A stretch of DNA of 64,000 bases, from contig CATOSU010000014.1 in the NCBI GenBank assembly GCA_951812615.1, positions 55,921 through 119,920 on the forward strand, written 5' to 3'. Below, one piece after another: positions 61,774-64,000 of the stretch. Under the pieces are notes generated by a model, which was not told the DNA's origin, made no database searches, and was given only the letters and a program-made list of their open reading frames with translations. Both the position numbers and the translations under genes were made by a program. Position 1 is the stretch's first letter. The number at the start of each line of letters is the position of its first letter. Origin of the DNA: an uncultured Paracoccaceae bacterium. Its GTDB lineage: Bacteria; Pseudomonadota; Alphaproteobacteria; Rhodobacterales; Rhodobacteraceae.

Positions 61774-63309
61774 ATGGCCACGCAGACAAAACAAAACAGG
61801 GTGGTGCGGCTGACGCCGTTCCTGATGATCTGGGCCATCTTTGCGCTGGCGATGTATGTACCGGCCGCCTACGCGCTGGTGCTGGACGACTACCGGACCT
61901 CGCGCGCCTTTTTCTACACCGGGACCATGGGGCTGGTAGTGGTCAGCCTGCTGGAGCTGGCCCGCGGCAGCTATCAGGCGCGGCATGGCAATCTGGGTCA
62001 GCTGCTGGCGCTGATGGCCAGCTTTGCGATCCTGCCGGTCTTTCTGGCGGTGCCGGTGCATGACGCGTTGCGCACCACCAGCTTTTTCAACGCCTATTTC
62101 GACATGGTCAGCGCGATCACGACGACGGGGGCGAATATCTACGACAACCCCGGTCGCCTGCCCGAGGCGCTGCATCTGTGGCGGGCACAGGTGGCGTGGC
62201 TGGGCGGGCTGCTAATGTGGATCGCGGCGTCGGCGATTCTGGCGCCGCTGTCGCTGGGTGGATTCGAAGTGACCGCGCGGGGGCAGCCGGGGCACAGTGT
62301 GAACCTGCCCGGCATGTCCGAACGGGCCGATCCGCGCCGGCGTCTGACCACGGTCACGGCAGCGCTGGTGCCGGTCTATGGCGGCCTGACACTGGCCTTG
62401 TGGATCCTGCAGGTCACGCTGGGCGAGAGCGCTCTGACCGGGCTGTGCCATGCCATGTCGGTGATGGCGACCTCGGGCATATCGCCCATTGGCGGAACCG
62501 AAAACGCCCGTGCTGGGTTCGCCGGTGAATTCGTGCTGTTCCTGTTCATGTTTTTCGCCCTGTCGCGCATGACCTTCAGCGCCGACACCAGCACCCGCGG
62601 CTATGCCCGGCTGGACCGCGACCCGGAACTTCGTATCGGTGTCCTGCTGGTGGTCGGCGTGCCGTTGCTGCTGTTCCTGCGGCACTGGCTGGCGGCGTTC
62701 GAAGTGGCCGAGGTGATGCAGTTCAGCTCTGAAACCTTCCTTGCCGCATGGGGGTCGGTTTTTACCGTGATGTCATTTCTGACCACCACCGGCTTTGTCA
62801 GTGCGGATTGGGAAACGGCACAGAACTGGTCCGGGCTGGGCACGCCCGGGCTGATCCTGCTGGGACTGGCGGTGATGGGCGGCGGGGTCGCGACCACGGC
62901 AGGCGGGGTCAAGCTGTTGCGGGTATATGCGCTCTATCTCAACGGGCTGCGCGAAATCGAACGCCTGATCCACCCCTCTTCGGTCAGCGGCGAAAGCGAC
63001 CGCACCCGCCGCATTCAGCGCGGCGGGGCCTTCATCGCGTGGATTTCCTTCATGATGTTTGCGCTCACGCTGGCGCTGATCATCGTCGCGCTCACCGCCA
63101 TGGGAACGGGATTCGAAGACGCCATCGTGCTCAGCATCGCCAGCCTGTCGACAACCGGCCCGCTGATCGAAGCCGCCTCGGAAAACACCATCCGGCTATC
63201 TGATCTGGGGGCGCCGGCGAAATCCGTGCTGCTGGCGGCAATGGTGCTGGGACGCCTTGAAATGCTGGCGATTATCGCGCTGCTGACACCGGATCTTTGG
63301 CGCAGCTGA
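61774..63309 (+). CDS. trkH: Trk potassium uptake protein TrkH
   Basis: A 511-residue channel-forming membrane subunit with the four repeated membrane-pore-membrane units of the TrkH/KtrB superfamily. Filter-like segments are seen in SAITTTGANIYD, VMATSGISPIGG, VMSFLTTTGFVSAD and IASLSTTGPLIEAA. It starts three bases behind trkA. A terminator hairpin follows it. Confidence 0.94.
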   Translation: MATQTKQNRVVRLTPFLMIWAIFALAMYVPAAYALVLDDYRTSRAFFYTGTMGLVVVSLLELARGSYQARHGNLGQLLALMASFAILPVFLAVPVHDALRTTSFFNAYFDMVSAITTTGANIYDNPGRLPEALHLWRAQVAWLGGLLMWIAASAILAPLSLGGFEVTARGQPGHSVNLPGMSERADPRRRLTTVTAALVPVYGGLTLALWILQVTLGESALTGLCHAMSVMATSGISPIGGTENARAGFAGEFVLFLFMFFALSRMTFSADTSTRGYARLDRDPELRIGVLLVVGVPLLLFLRHWLAAFEVAEVMQFSSETFLAAWGSVFTVMSFLTTTGFVSADWETAQNWSGLGTPGLILLGLAVMGGGVATTAGGVKLLRVYALYLNGLREIERLIHPSSVSGESDRTRRIQRGGAFIAWISFMMFALTLALIIVALTAMGTGFEDAIVLSIASLSTTGPLIEAASENTIRLSDLGAPAKSVLLAAMVLGRLEMLAIIALLTPDLWRS

Positions 63310-63318
63310 GCGGTGAAA

Positions 63319-63346
63319 ACGGCCGTTGCCCGGCCGTACCTTTTTT
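63319..63346 (+). terminator. Terminator hairpin behind trkH
   Basis: Stem ACGGCCG (63319-63325) and CGGCCGT (63331-63337) with a five-base loop, then ACC and six T (63341-63346). The three bases between stem and T run make it slightly non-canonical. It separates trkH from the hfq promoter region (63347-63442). Confidence 0.65.
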
Positions 63347-63442
63347 GGGCTGGAAACTACCCGTTACACACTCCATACTCCCGCGGGGAGGGCGCACCGG
63401 TCCGCGGTGGGCAAGGCAAGAACAATGGCGAGTATTTATTAA

Positions 63443-63682
63443 ATGGCTTCGGACAGACAAAATCTTCAGGACGCGTTCCTGAACCACGTCAGAAAGACAA
63501 AAGTTCCTGTCACGATTTTCCTGATTAATGGTGTGAAATTGCAGGGTGTCATCACCTGGTTCGACAATTTCTGTGTGTTGCTGCGCAGGGATGGTCAGTC
63601 TCAGCTTGTCTACAAGCACGCAATCTCCACGATCATGCCGGCCCAGCCGATCAGCCTGTACGAAGGTGAAGGCGACAATTGA
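63443..63682 (+). CDS. hfq: RNA chaperone Hfq
   Basis: A 79-residue Sm-like hexameric protein that pairs small RNAs with mRNAs. The Sm1 block [21 protein letters not shown] and the Sm2 block with YKHAIST are intact. The C-terminal tail is short, as usual in alphaproteobacteria. Its stop overlaps the TTG start of hflX. Confidence 0.96.
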   Translation: MASDRQNLQDAFLNHVRKTKVPVTIFLINGVKLQGVITWFDNFCVLLRRDGQSQLVYKHAISTIMPAQPISLYEGEGDN

Positions 63683-64000
63683 CCGGCAGCGACAGGCCGG
63701 ATACCCGCGCCTGGGTTCTGCACCCGGATCTCAAAACGGACGCTGAGCGTCGGGCCGCCGGCCCCGCGCTGGAGGAGGCTGCGGCGTTGGTCGCGGCACT
63801 GCCCGGGCTGGATATTGCCGGCGCCGAGGTGGTGCCGCTGCCGCGCGCGCATCCCGGCCTGCTGTTCGGAACCGGCAAAATCGACGAACTGGGCAACCGG
63901 TTCAAGGCCGAAGAGGTTGAGCTGGTGCTGATCGACGGCCCGGTGTCACCGGTTCAGCAGCGCAATCTTGAAAAGGCATGGGGCGTCAAGATCCTCGACC
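63679..64000 (+). CDS. hflX: GTPase HflX, partial
   Basis: The first 107 codons of HflX, a ribosome-splitting GTPase; the gene runs off the right edge before the G domain. The N-terminal domain is clear from [19 protein letters not shown] and [20 protein letters not shown]. The start is most likely TTG 63679, overlapping the hfq stop (TTGA), with a GAAGGCG site upstream, which implies coupling to hfq. Confidence 0.93.
   Translation, partial: MTGSDRPDTRAWVLHPDLKTDAERRAAGPALEEAAALVAALPGLDIAGAEVVPLPRAHPGLLFGTGKIDELGNRFKAEEVELVLIDGPVSPVQQRNLEKAWGVKILD

Overview
The window is about 64 kb of GC-rich chromosomal DNA from an alphaproteobacterium, most likely a member of the Rhodobacterales (Roseobacter group). 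The reasons are the dusB-ntrB-ntrC-ntrY-ntrX order, an NtrC that lacks the sigma-54 contact loop, a fused IspDF, the hfq-hflX pair after trkA-trkH, and a form II (BMS-type) CO-dehydrogenase-like gene set. About sixty genes, two complete insertion sequences, several gene remnants and two kinds of short intergenic repeat are visible. No tRNA, rRNA or CRISPR array was recognised.

Left part (1-14.2 kb): partial hpt; divergent ratA-type gene and an MmgE/PrpD protein; ammonium transporter amt; a translationally coupled set pgpA/cinA-type/ispDF; a sulfotransferase-like gene with an in-frame amber codon; then the nitrogen-control block dusB-ntrB-ntrC and ntrY-ntrX.

Middle (14.3-33.7 kb): an arylsulfatase gene split by an IS256-family element; purF-cvpA-radA-pqiA-like; alr-mlaE-mlaF; a 2-oxoglutarate dioxygenase; a DUF1194 secreted protein whose signal peptide is split by an IS3-family element; a membrane protein of unknown role; dnaB; pyrC-pyrE. 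Both ISs have target duplications, and removing each IS plus one duplication copy restores one continuous reading frame, so both disruptions look recent.

33.8-39.7 kb is a five-gene minus-strand run with three related family-2 glycosyltransferase domains, an FkbM methyltransferase and two sulfotransferase-like domains, suggesting synthesis of a methylated and perhaps sulfated surface glycan. 39.8-51.8 kb carries a form II molybdenum hydroxylase system: CoxD-like MoxR ATPase, DUF1330 protein, CoxE-like VWA protein, two YeeE/YedE sulfur-transporter-like proteins, XdhC/CoxF-like maturation factor and a molybdopterin-binding protein, then coxS-coxL-coxM. The active-site motif is AYRGAGR, so CO need not be the substrate.

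Right part (51.8-64 kb): phasin, methanethiol oxidase (SBP56 family) with a membrane partner, the DUF2950/DUF3300 pair, infC with a probable AUA start, an MFS exporter, a TauD-like dioxygenase, a lipoprotein, then trkA-trkH-hfq-hflX. The most novel-looking material is the tandem double-hairpin intergenic elements (three copies), a second dispersed repeat (four copies), the sulfur-transport genes embedded among molybdenum-hydroxylase maturation genes, and the glycosyltransferase/sulfotransferase cluster.
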